Counted from the first letter of the stretch, positions 1-8,838 are shown. The stretch is DNA of 64,000 nucleotides from Abiotrophia defectiva ATCC 49176 (GCF_000160075.2 NZ_KI535341.1:74274-138273); one strand, 5' to 3'. Made by a program: numbers and translations. Notes: generated from the letters alone by a model not told the origin.

Positions 1-209
1 TGAATCATGTGATTCCATGTCCTATGCGGTATTAGCAGTCGTTTCCGACTGTTATCCCCCACTATGAGGTAGGTTACCCACGTGTTACTCACCCGTTCGC
101 CACTCACCTTGACCAAGTGCAAGCACCTAGTCGCGGTTCGTTCGACTTGCATGTATTAGGCACGCCGCCAGCGTTCGTCCTGAGCCAGGATCAAACTCTC
201 ATGAAAAAA
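1..209 (-). rRNA. rrs: 16S ribosomal RNA, 5' end (partial)
   Basis: The reverse complement starts with the universal AGAGTTTGATCCTGGCTCAG primer site (181-200) and continues with the conserved 5' domain of 16S rRNA (GTGCCTAATACATGCAAGTC). The gene runs out of the window at position 1, so only about 200 nt are present. The mature 5' end is placed near 209 by analogy with other Bacilli and may be off by a few bases. The variable V1 loop and the sequence after it look like Lactobacillales; from memory Abiotrophia is the closest match. Confidence 0.97.
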
Positions 210-330
210 TTCATAAGTCTTGTTGACTCATTTCTTTACTAGCTTGTTTTTTACCCAGCTTGTCTGCTGCCGAATTGTTGGTTGTTCATCAAGTTTTCCT
301 CGATGACCCTCACATTCTTGGTGTGTCTTT

Positions 331-348
331 GTTTAGTTTTCAATGTGC
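331..348 (-). promoter_or_regulatory. boxA-like antitermination site in the rRNA leader
   Basis: On the minus strand the leader holds GCACATTGAAAACTAAAC, resembling the Gram-positive rRNA leader/spacer signal in which TTGAAAACT is part of the NusB/NusE antitermination site. It lies between the nearest promoter and the 16S start, as expected. Confidence 0.5.
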
Positions 349-375
349 TTGTTGCCCTCATGTGACAACTTCTAT

Positions 376-404
376 ATATTAGCACAAGCCTTACTTCCTG
401 TCAA
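376..404 (-). promoter_or_regulatory. rRNA promoter P1 (nearest to 16S)
   Basis: On the minus strand, a -35 TTGACA (399-404) is separated by exactly 17 bp from a -10 TAATAT (376-381). A-tracts lie directly upstream of the -35, as in an UP element. Confidence 0.8.
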
Positions 405-466
405 CAACTTTTCAGAAGTTTTTTCGAAGTTTTTGGTCAGTGCTTGTTGCTGGTAGCAACTCATAT

Positions 467-495
467 ATCATATCAGTCTGGGCTATACTTGTCAA
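467..495 (-). promoter_or_regulatory. rRNA promoter P2
   Basis: On the minus strand, -35 TTGACA (490-495), 17 bp spacer, -10 TATGAT (467-472). Upstream A-tracts follow the same pattern as at P1. Its -35 lies 91 bp from that of P1. Confidence 0.8.
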
Positions 496-557
496 ACACT
501 TTTTAGCTCTTTTTTCAAACTTTTTAGTGAATGTTCGCTAACTCTCAGACCTACTCT

Positions 558-586
558 ATAATATCATTACAACCGCTTAAGGTCAA
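558..586 (-). promoter_or_regulatory. rRNA promoter P3
   Basis: On the minus strand, -35 TTGACC (581-586), 17 bp spacer, -10 TATTAT (558-563). Its -35 lies 91 bp from that of P2. Confidence 0.78.
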
Positions 587-645
587 GCCCTTTTTGGGGA
601 TTGTCCAGCAGCTTTTTTAGCTGTCGCTGTCGTAAGGACTCTAGT

Positions 646-675
646 AATATACCATGGTCCACTTAAGACTGTCAA
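646..675 (-). promoter_or_regulatory. rRNA promoter P4 (most distal)
   Basis: On the minus strand, -35 TTGACA (670-675), 18 bp spacer, -10 TATATT (646-651), with long A-tracts upstream. Its -35 lies 89 bp from that of P3. The remaining sequence between 210 and 829 holds only these promoters, the leader and the pgi terminator; I see no gene there. Confidence 0.7.
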
Positions 676-770
676 CCACTTTTTTTCATCTTTTTTGGTC
701 TATTTGAGAACTTGTGTTTAAGACTCTTTGGGGCCCTCTTTGGCCACAAGATATAGTGGTATAAACAAGA

Positions 771-802
771 CAAGCAGGGAAGTCCATCTGGATCCCTGCT
801 TG
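771..802 (-). terminator. Intrinsic terminator after pgi
   Basis: The perfect 10-bp arms CAAGCAGGGA (771-780) and TCCCTGCTTG (793-802) are followed on the minus strand by a T-rich stretch. The hairpin lies 28 bp past the pgi stop and insulates it from the rRNA promoters. Confidence 0.8.
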
Positions 803-829
803 TTTCTGTCTATTATATAGTAGAAAGTC

Positions 830-2173
830 TTATAAGCGGCTGTTCAATTCCGCAGCTAAGTCTTCAAAACCTGGCTTACCTAAGAGAGCAAACATGTTCT
901 TCTTGTAGGCTTCTACCCCTGGTTGGTCGAATGGGTTAACCCCGTTGAGGTAACCAGAAATAGCAACCGCGATCTCGAAGAAGTAGACTAAGTAACCTAA
1001 GCTGTAAGCGTCCATAGCTGGGATGCTTACCACCAAGTTAGGCACTTGGCCATCGATGTGAGCCAAGAGGGTCCCTTGGAAGGCTTTGGTGTTAACGAAG
1101 TCAACGGTTTGACCTTGTAAGTAACCTAAGCCATCGGTATCAACTTCTTGTTCTGGAATGACCACGTCATGGCGAGGCGTCTCAACCTTGACAACCGTCT
1201 CGAAGATGTTGCGACGGCCTTCTTGGATGTATTGACCCAAGGAGTGTAAGTCAGTAGAGAAGTTAGCACTTGATGGGTAGATGCCCTTGAAGTCTTTCCC
1301 TTCTGATTCGCCGAAGAGTTGTTTCCACCATTCGTTGAAGAAGGCCATGCCTGGTTCGTAGTTAACCAAGAGTTCGGTTACTTTACCTTTACGGTAGAGG
1401 ATGTTACGGATTGCGGCATATTGGTAAGCTTGGTTGCTTGCTAAATCTGCTTGGCTGTATTCGGCCATAGCAGCTACTGCCCCTTGCATCATGGCTTGAA
1501 TGTCGCCACCTGCAACCGCGATAGGTAAGAGACCTACTGGGGTTAAGACAGTGAAGCGTCCGCCGATTGCATCTGGGATAACGAAAGTTTGGTAACCTTC
1601 TTGGTCGGCTTCTGCTTTAAGGGCTCCACGCTTAGCGTCAGTGGTAGCGTAGATACGTTTGATGGCTTCTTCCTTACCATACTTAGCAATCAATTTTTCC
1701 TTGAGGACACGGAAACCAACGGCTGGTTCGGTAGTAGTCCCTGATTTAGAAATAACGTTGATTGAGAAGTCACGGTCGCCAATCAAGTCTAATAAGTCAT
1801 GTAAATAAGTAGAAGAAATGCTATTACCAGCAAAGACTACTTGTGGCATCCCCTTACGGCCAGCCTTCATATTATAGAAGCTATCGTTCAAGAACTCGAT
1901 GGCTGCACGAGCGCCTAGGTATGAACCCCCGATCCCGATAACCACTAAGACATCAGAATCTTGACGGATTTTCTCAGCAGCTGCTTGAACTTGGGCAAAT
2001 TCTTCCTTATCGTATGCTTCAGGCCAAGTTACCCAACCGGTGTAGTCACTACCTGCACCTGTACCCTCACGCAATTGACGGTCAGCTACGGTCACGTAGT
2101 CTTGGAGTTGAGTTAGTTCGTGTTCGCCAAAGAATTTTTTGGCAGTAGAGTAATCAAATTTAATATGTGCCAT
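830..2173 (-). CDS. pgi: Glucose-6-phosphate isomerase
   Basis: This 447-residue cytoplasmic enzyme interconverts glucose-6-phosphate and fructose-6-phosphate in glycolysis and gluconeogenesis. It has the double sugar-isomerase fold signatures: the glycine loop [13 protein letters not shown], the phosphate-binding [10 protein letters not shown] and the catalytic-region [13 protein letters not shown]. Length matches the short bacterial PGI class typical of Bacilli. The ATG is preceded by AGAGGTAGG. It is the last gene of a minus-strand run (cyclophilin, S1 protein, pgi) with gaps of 19 and 37 bp, so co-transcription is likely, ending at the terminator at 771-802. Confidence 0.97.
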   Translation of the reverse strand: MAHIKFDYSTAKKFFGEHELTQLQDYVTVADRQLREGTGAGSDYTGWVTWPEAYDKEEFAQVQAAAEKIRQDSDVLVVIGIGGSYLGARAAIEFLNDSFYNMKAGRKGMPQVVFAGNSISSTYLHDLLDLIGDRDFSINVISKSGTTTEPAVGFRVLKEKLIAKYGKEEAIKRIYATTDAKRGALKAEADQEGYQTFVIPDAIGGRFTVLTPVGLLPIAVAGGDIQAMMQGAVAAMAEYSQADLASNQAYQYAAIRNILYRKGKVTELLVNYEPGMAFFNEWWKQLFGESEGKDFKGIYPSSANFSTDLHSLGQYIQEGRRNIFETVVKVETPRHDVVIPEQEVDTDGLGYLQGQTVDFVNTKAFQGTLLAHIDGQVPNLVVSIPAMDAYSLGYLVYFFEIAVAISGYLNGVNPFDQPGVEAYKKNMFALLGKPGFEDLAAELNSRL

Positions 2174-2210
2174 TTTTTCCTACCTCTTGTCTAGCTAGTA
2201 TTGGACTAGT

Positions 2211-2612
2211 TTATTTGATTTGTTGCTTGACTTCAAAGCGATCTTCTTCAATGGATTGAAGGGCGCTGTCAATCCATTCCGGTAACTTCTTAGCCACACT
2301 GGAAAAGCCAATGTCAGGCAAGTGGCGCTTGGCGCGCTTCTTGGTCCGGGCTGGATACGGCGGGGTGTTGAGCTTCATCAAGACCCGCATGGACAGGCTA
2401 ATCTTCTTGGTATATTCATCAATGTCAATGACCATGACCTTGACCTTGTCGCCTACCTTAATCTGGTTGCTGAGCTCATTCATGTAGCCATGCTTGCACT
2501 CAGAAATGTGAACCAGACCTTGTTCGGTTGGCGAGAGACCTACGAAGACGCCATAATTTTGGATGCCTGTGATTTGGCCTTCAACGATATCGCCTATTTT
2601 AAATTCAGTCAT
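2211..2612 (-). CDS. S1-domain RNA-binding protein (CvfD/YugI, general stress protein 13 type)
   Basis: A 133-residue protein with one S1 RNA-binding domain at about residues 4-75 (starting KIGDIVEGQITGIQNYGVFV, with GLVHISE and VMVIDIDE strands) followed by a basic, low-complexity linker and a short acidic tail. The architecture matches the Bacilli family that includes CvfD and general stress protein 13, which bind ribosomes or RNA and act as post-transcriptional regulators. It is encoded 19 bp downstream of the cyclophilin gene and 37 bp upstream of pgi. The domain call is firm; the specific regulatory role is by family analogy. Confidence 0.88.
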   Translation of the reverse strand: MTEFKIGDIVEGQITGIQNYGVFVGLSPTEQGLVHISECKHGYMNELSNQIKVGDKVKVMVIDIDEYTKKISLSMRVLMKLNTPPYPARTKKRAKRHLPDIGFSSVAKKLPEWIDSALQSIEEDRFEVKQQIK

Positions 2613-2631
2613 AGGATGTCACCATCCTTGC

Positions 2632-3216
2632 TTATTCTAACACATCAATCGTCTCAATCACAACAGGTTCTACCGGTTTATCTTGGAGACCGGTAACAAC
2701 TTTATTGATTGCAATGACGACATCCATGCCTTCTACCACATGACCGAAGACCGTGTGGCGTTGGTCCAACCAAGGTGTCCCGCCCTCTGTTGCATAGGCT
2801 GCCACGATTTCTTCAGGGAAACCGAGTTCCTGCATTTGGCCCAACATGGTGCTTGGCACATTGCTAGCTGTTACGATGAAGAATTGGCTACCGTTAGTAT
2901 TAGGTCCTGCGTTAGCCATAGAAAGGGCACCCTTCAAGTTGTAGAGCTCACGTGAGAACTCATCTTCGAAGCTCTCGCCATAGATGCTCTCGCCACCCAT
3001 ACCGGTACCACTTGGGTCGCCCCCTTGAATCATGAAGTCTTCAATGACCCGGTGGAAAATCACGCCATCATAGTAGCCTTGCTTAGCAAGACCAACGAAG
3101 TTAGCCACGGTCTTAGGTGCTAGCTCTGGGAAGAGGGCTACCTTAATGTCGCCGTGGTTGGTTTTAATTAAAGCATGTAAGCTGGCTTGAGCCAGATCAA
3201 GTTGTGGATATGTCAT
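2632..3216 (-). CDS. Peptidyl-prolyl cis-trans isomerase, cyclophilin type
   Basis: A 194-residue cytoplasmic cyclophilin with no signal peptide. Catalytic and binding signatures are clear: [19 protein letters not shown], with the active-site Arg in FHRV, plus [19 protein letters not shown] and [14 protein letters not shown]. It accelerates proline isomerisation during protein folding. An insert carrying [18 protein letters not shown]-like sequence between the core strands is typical of the Lactobacillales form. It begins the run leading to pgi and is transcribed divergently from the DUF212 gene. Confidence 0.95.
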   Translation of the reverse strand: MTYPQLDLAQASLHALIKTNHGDIKVALFPELAPKTVANFVGLAKQGYYDGVIFHRVIEDFMIQGGDPSGTGMGGESIYGESFEDEFSRELYNLKGALSMANAGPNTNGSQFFIVTASNVPSTMLGQMQELGFPEEIVAAYATEGGTPWLDQRHTVFGHVVEGMDVVIAINKVVTGLQDKPVEPVVIETIDVLE

Positions 3217-3255
3217 GAATCATCCTCCTATTGTTAATGGTTGAATATCATCTAT

Positions 3256-3283
3256 ATGATACACTAAATCCCGTCAGATTCAA
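3256..3283 (-). promoter_or_regulatory. Probable promoter of the cyclophilin-S1-pgi run
   Basis: On the minus strand TTGAAT (3278-3283) and TATCAT (3256-3261) are spaced by 16 bp, about 40 bp upstream of the cyclophilin ATG. Confidence 0.5.
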
Positions 3284-3405
3284 ATCAAAAGCGACCTTCT
3301 CACGATTTTTCTTGAGAATTTACGGCTTCCTACTAGTTTCAAGTCGCATTTTTTGATATTATCTAATAGATACCTGTATAAGGAGAAGGAGGGATCCCCC
3401 CACTT

Positions 3406-3894
3406 ATGAATACCATATTGCTGACATCTCTTGTCGCGATTCTCTTCACTCAAGCTATTAAATACCCTATTGCCCTCTTGACTAACCGTCATAAGGTCAA
3501 AGTAAATATTGTCATGACCACTGGCGGTATGCCAAGTTCGCATTCGGCCGCAGTCAGCAGCCTGATTACCAGCCTAGTGCTGGAATACGGCTTTGAATCC
3601 CCCCTAGTGGCCATTGCCACTATTTTCGGGGTCATCGTCATGTTTGACTCCATGGGCGTGCGTCGCCAGAGTGGTGAGCAGGGTCTTCTGCTTAACCTCT
3701 TAGCTAAGCGTCGCCTGCAAGACCCGGAGATTCAAGCTGACTTCCGCCGTCTGCAAGAAAGCCACGACATCGATCACTATGAAGATATGATCATCGAAAA
3801 ATACCTGGGCCATCGCCCCACCGAAGTGGTGGTCGGCGTCTTAGTCGGCGTTCTAGTCGCCTTCGTCAGCCGGGCCATCTATCTCAGTCTCTAA
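3406..3894 (+). CDS. Divergent PAP2 family membrane protein (DUF212, YuiD-like)
   Basis: A 162-residue membrane protein with the DUF212 hallmark TTGGMPSSHSAAVSSL near residue 42, corresponding to the phosphatase-like motif of the divergent PAP2 family, and a second motif MFDSMGVRRQSGEQ. It has an N-terminal membrane segment, a central helix pair and a C-terminal helix (VVVGVLVGVLVAFVSRAIYL). The H and R residues near the end (LGHRPTEVVVG) are also typical. Its substrate is unknown; family members are presumed membrane lipid phosphatases or acyltransferases. The RBS GGAGAAGGAGGG is strong but about 13 bp from the ATG. Confidence 0.88.
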   Translation: MNTILLTSLVAILFTQAIKYPIALLTNRHKVKVNIVMTTGGMPSSHSAAVSSLITSLVLEYGFESPLVAIATIFGVIVMFDSMGVRRQSGEQGLLLNLLAKRRLQDPEIQADFRRLQESHDIDHYEDMIIEKYLGHRPTEVVVGVLVGVLVAFVSRAIYLSL

Positions 3895-3970
3895 GAAATC
3901 TGGTGCAAGGCCCCTGGACTTGCCCTTTTCTTTTGCCTTAAAAACTATGATTGCATAAGGAGTCCCTACT

Positions 3971-4975
3971 ATGTCTCAAATTTACGACATCACCATTATC
4001 GGTGGCGGGCCGGTTGGCCTCTATGCTGCCTTTTACGCTGGCATGCGCCAGGCCAAGACCAAAATCATCGAAAGCCTAGACCTGCTGGGTGGCCAGCCAG
4101 CCCATCTCTACCCTGAGAAGGCCATCTACGATATCCCGGCCCACTACCAAATCAAAGGGGGCGACCTCACCCAGTCCCTGATTCAGCAACTGGACCACTT
4201 CGACACCACCATCTGCACCGGTCAGGAAGCCCGTCAACTGATCCAACATGAAGATGAGGACGGCAAGCCCTACTATGAAATCCAGACCCCGCAAGCGAGT
4301 CACTTTAGCCGCGCGGTCATTATCGCCGTAGGTAACGGAGCCTTCCGTCCTCGTAAATTGGACTTGGCTGAGGCGCCAGACTTTGAAGGGAAATCACTTC
4401 ATTATTTTGTCCGTCAACCTGAAGCCTTCCAAGATCGAGTGGTAGCTATCTGCGGCGGGGGCGATTCCGCCCTAGACTGGGCGCTGGCTATCGAACCTTA
4501 TGCCAAGCAAGTCCACCTAATCCACCGCAGATCCCAGTTCCGGGCCCATGAACACAGCGTCAGCCTGCTGGAAGCTTCTAGCGTCAAGATTTGGACCCCT
4601 TACATTCCAGTTGGCCTCCATGGCCAAGACGGCCAGCTCGACCACTTAACCTTGCAAGTGCCACGTCAAGAAGAAACGGTCGACTTAGCCGTCGATGACT
4701 TCATTGTTAGCTACGGCTTCGTCTCTTCCTTAGGCCAGATTGCCAAGTGGCCCCTGACTATCAAACGTCAGACCATCGAGACTGGCAGCTGCCACCAAAC
4801 TAATTTGCCAGGTGTCTACGCCATCGGGGATATCGCCCAATACGAGGGCAAGACCAAGCTGATTGCGACTGGTTTTGGCGAAGCCACTACGGCGGTTAGC
4901 CACGCCATGGCCAGCCTCTATCCAGAGCGCAACAATCTACATGTCCACAGTTCCTCCCTTTTCGAGGACAAATAA
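3971..4975 (+). CDS. Type 2 ferredoxin-NADP(+) reductase / thioredoxin-reductase-like flavoprotein (YumC)
   Basis: A 334-residue FAD and NAD(P)H oxidoreductase. The N-terminal FAD-binding GGGPVGLYAAFYAGMR, the central NADPH-binding CGGGDSALDWAL and the C-terminal YAIGDIA motif are all present. The redox CxxC of true thioredoxin reductases is absent, as in YumC-type ferredoxin/flavodoxin reductases of Bacilli. It probably supplies electrons to ferredoxin or flavodoxin for NrdI or radical-SAM enzymes. The start is supported by AAGGAG nine bases upstream. A bidirectional terminator follows directly. Confidence 0.92.
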   Translation: MSQIYDITIIGGGPVGLYAAFYAGMRQAKTKIIESLDLLGGQPAHLYPEKAIYDIPAHYQIKGGDLTQSLIQQLDHFDTTICTGQEARQLIQHEDEDGKPYYEIQTPQASHFSRAVIIAVGNGAFRPRKLDLAEAPDFEGKSLHYFVRQPEAFQDRVVAICGGGDSALDWALAIEPYAKQVHLIHRRSQFRAHEHSVSLLEASSVKIWTPYIPVGLHGQDGQLDHLTLQVPRQEETVDLAVDDFIVSYGFVSSLGQIAKWPLTIKRQTIETGSCHQTNLPGVYAIGDIAQYEGKTKLIATGFGEATTAVSHAMASLYPERNNLHVHSSSLFEDK

Positions 4976-5004
4976 AAAGACGAGGCCTGAGCCTCGTCTT
5001 TTTT
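4974..5004. terminator. Bidirectional terminator between yumC-like and osmC-like genes
   Basis: The hairpin GACGAGGC-CTGA-GCCTCGTC is flanked by A5 on the left and T6 on the right, so it serves both convergent genes. Confidence 0.88.
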
Positions 5005-5008
5005 ATGC

Positions 5009-5419
5009 TTATTCAGCTACTAATTCCACTTCGATGTTGCCTTTTACTGCTTTAGTGTAAGGGCAAATGTTTTCTGTCTCTTGAACATAGCGTAAGGTTT
5101 CTTCTGGGCTCAAGCCTTCAATAGATACAAACAATTTAGCTGCTAGGTGCAAGCTGCTAGTATCTGGTAGGTCGCCTAAGAGCACTACTTCAGCGCGCAC
5201 TTGGCGTTGACGGTCGCCTAAGCCATCACGTTGTAATGGGAAGGACAAAGCCCCATTGAAGCAGGCAGACAAACCAGCTGCGAAGAGTTCTTCTGGATTG
5301 GTGTAGCCTTCTTTTTTAGCCATGCTAGTCTTAAGATTTAAGTCCCCTGTTACGGATTTAACTTCGCCATCACGGCCACCTGTGTTCACGACGGTTGATA
5401 ATGAAATTTTTTTGCTCAT
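5009..5419 (-). CDS. OsmC/Ohr family organic-hydroperoxide peroxidase
   Basis: A 136-residue OsmC-superfamily protein. The reactive cysteines are in LFAAGLSACFNGAL and NICPYTKAV. Ohr-type enzymes reduce organic hydroperoxides using dihydrolipoamide or bacillithiol-type thiols. I start it at MSKKISLS rather than at the longer upstream frame, because AGGAGGAAGTAAG precedes this ATG and the alignable family sequence begins here. It is convergent with the yumC-like gene and shares its terminator. Confidence 0.9.
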   Translation of the reverse strand: MSKKISLSTVVNTGGRDGEVKSVTGDLNLKTSMAKKEGYTNPEELFAAGLSACFNGALSFPLQRDGLGDRQRQVRAEVVLLGDLPDTSSLHLAAKLFVSIEGLSPEETLRYVQETENICPYTKAVKGNIEVELVAE

Positions 5420-5478
5420 ACTTACTTCCTCCTCGATTAGGTTATCCTCATTATAGCATAAGCTCACGCTAAGCGTAT

Positions 5479-6099
5479 TCAGAATGCTCGCGGTGCGAAG
5501 AATTTGACAAAAAGCCAGGACCACAAGCCATAGAGGGCAAGAATAAGTGCCGTCAGTCCCAAGAAATAAGACTGGGGCAGAATCCAGATGACGGGGTCCA
5601 GACGTGGATCGAAGAGCCAGAGCTCATTGGCGAAGAAAAGCCGGTGGAAGGCTACAAAGGCTTGGTCAAAGAAGAGCAACATCCCCAGAGCTAGCAGGGC
5701 AAGGCCCCACTGGCCTTGCTTAAGTGCCTGCCAATAGGACCAGGAGTTGAATTGCCCTTGACGGGCCCAGCGCCAGATAAGGACATTGAGCAGGAGAGCT
5801 AACAAGACCAGGCCGATTATGAGCGTCCGAACCTCAGCAAAGTGCTGGCGCCCTCCGGCTGAACTGGCAAAATGTGCTAGTTCTAGGCTAGGTTGCCAGA
5901 CTTGCCAGAGATAGGTCCAAATACGCATAAAGTCATCATAGACGGCTGACTTTGACAGACCCGCAATCTGGGGAATCCAATCCACTTGCAGATAGACCCC
6001 ATAGAGTAGGGGCGCTAAGAGAATGGTCCCCAAGACAGCATTTGCTAGGCCACTTAAGATAGTGACTCCCGCCCGGACCCAGGTCCGTATTTGTTCCAT
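5479..6099 (-). CDS. TIGR01906-family integral membrane protein
   Basis: A 206-residue multi-pass membrane protein: an N-terminal helix (VTILSGLANAVLGTILLAPLLYGVYL), then helices near residues 95-115, 130-150 and 175-200. It belongs to a small Lactobacillales family (TIGR01906) of unknown function that is regularly found after the YutF-like HAD gene. The ATG lies 2 bp after the stop of that gene, so translation is likely coupled. No catalytic motif is visible. Confidence 0.82.
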   Translation of the reverse strand: MEQIRTWVRAGVTILSGLANAVLGTILLAPLLYGVYLQVDWIPQIAGLSKSAVYDDFMRIWTYLWQVWQPSLELAHFASSAGGRQHFAEVRTLIIGLVLLALLLNVLIWRWARQGQFNSWSYWQALKQGQWGLALLALGMLLFFDQAFVAFHRLFFANELWLFDPRLDPVIWILPQSYFLGLTALILALYGLWSWLFVKFFAPRAF

Positions 6100-6101
6100 G
6101 A

Positions 6102-6872
6102 CTAGAGCTCCCAGGTCGAAAGGTCTGGCCGTACGTAGGTTGGTTGTACTGGCACGGACTTGAGGTCTTCTTCTTGAGTAAAGCCTGTCAGGACTAACAA
6201 GGTATCCATACCGGCATTAATCCCCACCTTGATGTCGGTCTCGTAATTATCGCCAATCATGAGGACTTGATCCTTGGTCAAGCCCAGGGTGTGGAGCCCC
6301 CCCTCCAGAATGGGACTGAAAGGTTTACCCATGACCACCGGTTCTACCTGACTGGCATATTGAATAAAGGAAGTCAAGGCCCCTGAACTTGGCATCATGC
6401 CCCGTTCAGTTGGGATATTGCTGTCGGTATTGGTCACCAAGAAGGCCGCCCCATTCCGAATAGCTAGAACCGCAATAGACAGGGCTTCATAGGTGGTGTG
6501 ACGGTCCAAGGCTTGGACCACTACTTGGGCCGACTCATCTTCCACTAGCGTGAAGCCGGCTGCCGCCACCTGTTCCTTAAGAGGTGCTTCGCCCACTACA
6601 TAGACCGTTTGCCCCTCATGGTGGGCATGCAGATAGTCAATAATGGCCATGGCGGAGGTATAGACATGCTTCTCGGTCACAGGCAATTCATACTGGGTGC
6701 TGAGGGCCTGGGCTACTTGAGCTGCCGAGCGCGTCGCATTATTGGTAATGAAGAGGAAGGGAATGTCTTGCGCTACTAACTTCTTAATGAAGGCTTCGGC
6801 TGTCGGAATACGATTCTTACCGAAGTAGACGGTTCCGTCTAAATCAATCAAATAACCTGCGTAGTCTTTCAT
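6102..6872 (-). CDS. TIGR01457-family HAD hydrolase (NagD/YutF-like phosphatase)
   Basis: A 256-residue class IIA HAD phosphatase. Motif I is LIDLDGTVYFG with the nucleophilic Asp, motif II is FITNNATRS, the Lys is in VMGKPFSP and motif III is VLMIGDNYETDI. Members dephosphorylate small sugar or nucleotide phosphates; the substrate here is not evident. AGGAGG precedes the ATG by 7 bases. It is the middle gene of yutD-HAD-TIGR01906, an arrangement conserved in Bacilli. Confidence 0.92.
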   Translation of the reverse strand: MKDYAGYLIDLDGTVYFGKNRIPTAEAFIKKLVAQDIPFLFITNNATRSAAQVAQALSTQYELPVTEKHVYTSAMAIIDYLHAHHEGQTVYVVGEAPLKEQVAAAGFTLVEDESAQVVVQALDRHTTYEALSIAVLAIRNGAAFLVTNTDSNIPTERGMMPSSGALTSFIQYASQVEPVVMGKPFSPILEGGLHTLGLTKDQVLMIGDNYETDIKVGINAGMDTLLVLTGFTQEEDLKSVPVQPTYVRPDLSTWEL

Positions 6873-6881
6873 AGGGACCTC

Positions 6882-7550
6882 CTAAGGGTTGGTTTTGTTC
6901 TTTTGCTTGATGACAAAGTTATTCTTACGTTGCTTGGCAGCAACTGGCGCCTGCTTAGGAGCGGCTTGATTGCCAGACGCTGGACGGCGGTTGCGTTTCT
7001 TGAAAGGCTTCTTGCCACCCTTGGCCGGCGCATCCACCTTGTTGCCCTTGAAGCGGTTTGGATCTTCCTTAACTTGAATTTTAGCTAATTGCTTGGTTTC
7101 GCCAACCTTCTTCTCGATTGGAGCCGGCTTGGTCTTGGCCTTGTCTTTAAGTTTGGCGTATTTAGCCACTTCCCGCTCCTTGGCTAGGACGAAGTAACGG
7201 CAGCCAAAGTTACAGTATTCATTGAGGTAGTCTTCTAGGAAATCAATGGTTTGATCCTTAGGTACCTTGGCCTGGCCGATTTGATAGAAGCCTCGTAGAC
7301 GTAACTGTTCAAAGCCCCAGTCCCCGACAATGAAGTCGAACTTCTCGAAGTATTCTTGGTAGCGATTCTCGAAGGCTAACAAGTCGAAGCCCTCACGGTA
7401 GTTGAGGACTAATTGATAAGGTTCCTCCTTAATCAGCAGGTGGTCTTCGTTAATCTGGCGGATTTGCTTGTCTTCTTGGACCTGGTCCTGACTAACGTCG
7501 GTCAGGATGGAGTCGATTTGATAGGATATATTATTATCGCGTTGGGTCAT
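6882..7550 (-). CDS. YutD family protein (DUF1027) with basic C-terminal tail
   Basis: A 222-residue cytoplasmic protein. The N-terminal 120 residues carry the YutD core (EPYQLVLNYREGFD, then FDFIVGDWGFEQLRLRGFY and CRYFVLAKE). The last 90 residues are a Lys/Pro/Ala-rich disordered extension (GKKPFKKRNRR) common in Lactobacillales members. The function is unknown, and the conserved link with the YutF phosphatase is the only clue. AAAGGAG supports the ATG. Confidence 0.88.
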   Translation of the reverse strand: MTQRDNNISYQIDSILTDVSQDQVQEDKQIRQINEDHLLIKEEPYQLVLNYREGFDLLAFENRYQEYFEKFDFIVGDWGFEQLRLRGFYQIGQAKVPKDQTIDFLEDYLNEYCNFGCRYFVLAKEREVAKYAKLKDKAKTKPAPIEKKVGETKQLAKIQVKEDPNRFKGNKVDAPAKGGKKPFKKRNRRPASGNQAAPKQAPVAAKQRKNNFVIKQKNKTNP

Positions 7551-7644
7551 GCCTTTAGCTCCTTTACTTCTATGTCTCGTTCCTTCCTATTATAGCAAAT
7601 TCTGGCCCTGCAAGCTATGGAATTCTCTGGGCTAAGTCACCCGA

Positions 7645-7688
7645 CAAAAAAGCCCGCTCATTCAGCTTATGGCGGACTGAATGAGCGG
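7645..7688 (-). terminator. Terminator after the glycerol-dehydrogenase-like gene
   Basis: Arms CCGCTCATTCAG and CTGAATGAGCGG, followed on the minus strand by GCTTTTTTG. Confidence 0.88.
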
Positions 7689-7716
7689 ACCTATCTTAAG
7701 GAAGCAGAAGTTGGGA

Positions 7717-8790
7717 TTATTTGGCTTGGGCTTCTACCTGATAAACAGCCGCTTGGACCTGTTCAGGGGTGACACCTGGCACCGCCAGTTTGAAGGTTTC
7801 TTTGTCGGATGCGGCGAAGTCAGCTAATTTGGCTACGGCAGTCGCCATGTCCTCTTGGACCTCTAGCTGTTGCCAGGAGTAGATGAAGCCATTGTCCTTG
7901 CAGTAGTCGATGAGTTTTTGGGTCTCACCCTCTTCACCCATGGCCGCCAACATTACCAGCAACCCATAAGCCACCTTGACCCCATGTTCAATGGTGTGGG
8001 TTTCGGCAAATTGTGATAGAGCGTTGTGGACAGCGTGAGCCCCCGACATACGGCCATATTCACAGGCAAAACAACCTACGGCAGCAGCCACGTTGAAGAC
8101 CGTGTCGACCACGCGCTTGAAGGTGTCGTTCACTACGCCCAAGGCATGAGTGGCTAAGGCAGCGTGGGTATCGCGGAGCAGAATATCCTTGGTTACCTTG
8201 GCAGCAGCCAAACCTAATTCCACATTGGCTTCTAGCGCCCCAGTCAAATGACGGGTGATACTTTCGGCCTCATACCACTTGGCTACCGTATCACAGATAC
8301 CCCCTTCGAAGTAGCGTTTAGGCGACTCTACTAAGAGATCCAAGTCCACCACGCAGGCATAAGGGGTACGTTTGAAGTAGGCCACATCATTGAAGACCCC
8401 ATTAGGATGATAGACAGCCGCAACAGGTGTGGTCGGCGCACAGGTCCCCACGATTGTCGGCACGGTCACCACTTCACAGTGGAGGCGGTCAGCCGTTCCC
8501 TTGGCGGTGTCACAAAGCTTGCCCCCACCGACAGCCACGATGACATCTGCATCGGCCGCTAAGTCTGCCAAGCGGTCCATATCTTCATAGCTGGCTGTGT
8601 GGTCATAACGTAAGACTGGCACACCTTCTAGAGGTTGAGGTAAATGCTTCAGAAAGGCAGCGTAAGATTTCTCCCCGGTAATAATGTAGGGACGCTCGAA
8701 GTTCTTTAAAATGCCTGCTAAAGAAGCCAAAGCTCCTTTTTCACTGATATATTGTCCGGGTGTACTACGTACGACTTGTACAAATTCCAT
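7717..8790 (-). CDS. Iron-containing alcohol dehydrogenase family, glycerol-dehydrogenase-like
   Basis: A 357-residue NAD(P)-dependent polyol/hydroxyacid dehydrogenase of the GldA/HcxA group. Visible are the nucleotide-binding AVGGGKLCDTAKG, the metal Asp in GICDTVAKWYEA and the two metal His in GAHAVHNALS and HTIEHGVKVAYG, matching GldA Asp171, His254 and His271. The substrate could be glycerol, dihydroxyacetone or a 2-oxo-acid. I begin at MEFVQVV because an upstream GTG overlaps the ribosome binding site AAGGAGG that serves this ATG. It is monocistronic. Confidence 0.88.
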   Translation of the reverse strand: MEFVQVVRSTPGQYISEKGALASLAGILKNFERPYIITGEKSYAAFLKHLPQPLEGVPVLRYDHTASYEDMDRLADLAADADVIVAVGGGKLCDTAKGTADRLHCEVVTVPTIVGTCAPTTPVAAVYHPNGVFNDVAYFKRTPYACVVDLDLLVESPKRYFEGGICDTVAKWYEAESITRHLTGALEANVELGLAAAKVTKDILLRDTHAALATHALGVVNDTFKRVVDTVFNVAAAVGCFACEYGRMSGAHAVHNALSQFAETHTIEHGVKVAYGLLVMLAAMGEEGETQKLIDYCKDNGFIYSWQQLEVQEDMATAVAKLADFAASDKETFKLAVPGVTPEQVQAAVYQVEAQAK

Positions 8791-8838
8791 AAGCGTCCTC
8801 CTTATCACTTAGATATAACTAAGTGAATGATTAAAGTT

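Noticed and set aside
3280-3543. 87-codon minus-strand frame over the start of the DUF212 gene
   Set aside because: It overlaps the conserved plus-strand gene and its promoter region, has no family resemblance and no RBS.
5420-5524. N-terminal extension of the OsmC-like protein to 5524
   Set aside because: It would overlap the neighbouring membrane-protein gene, and a strong AGGAGG precedes the internal ATG at 5419 instead.
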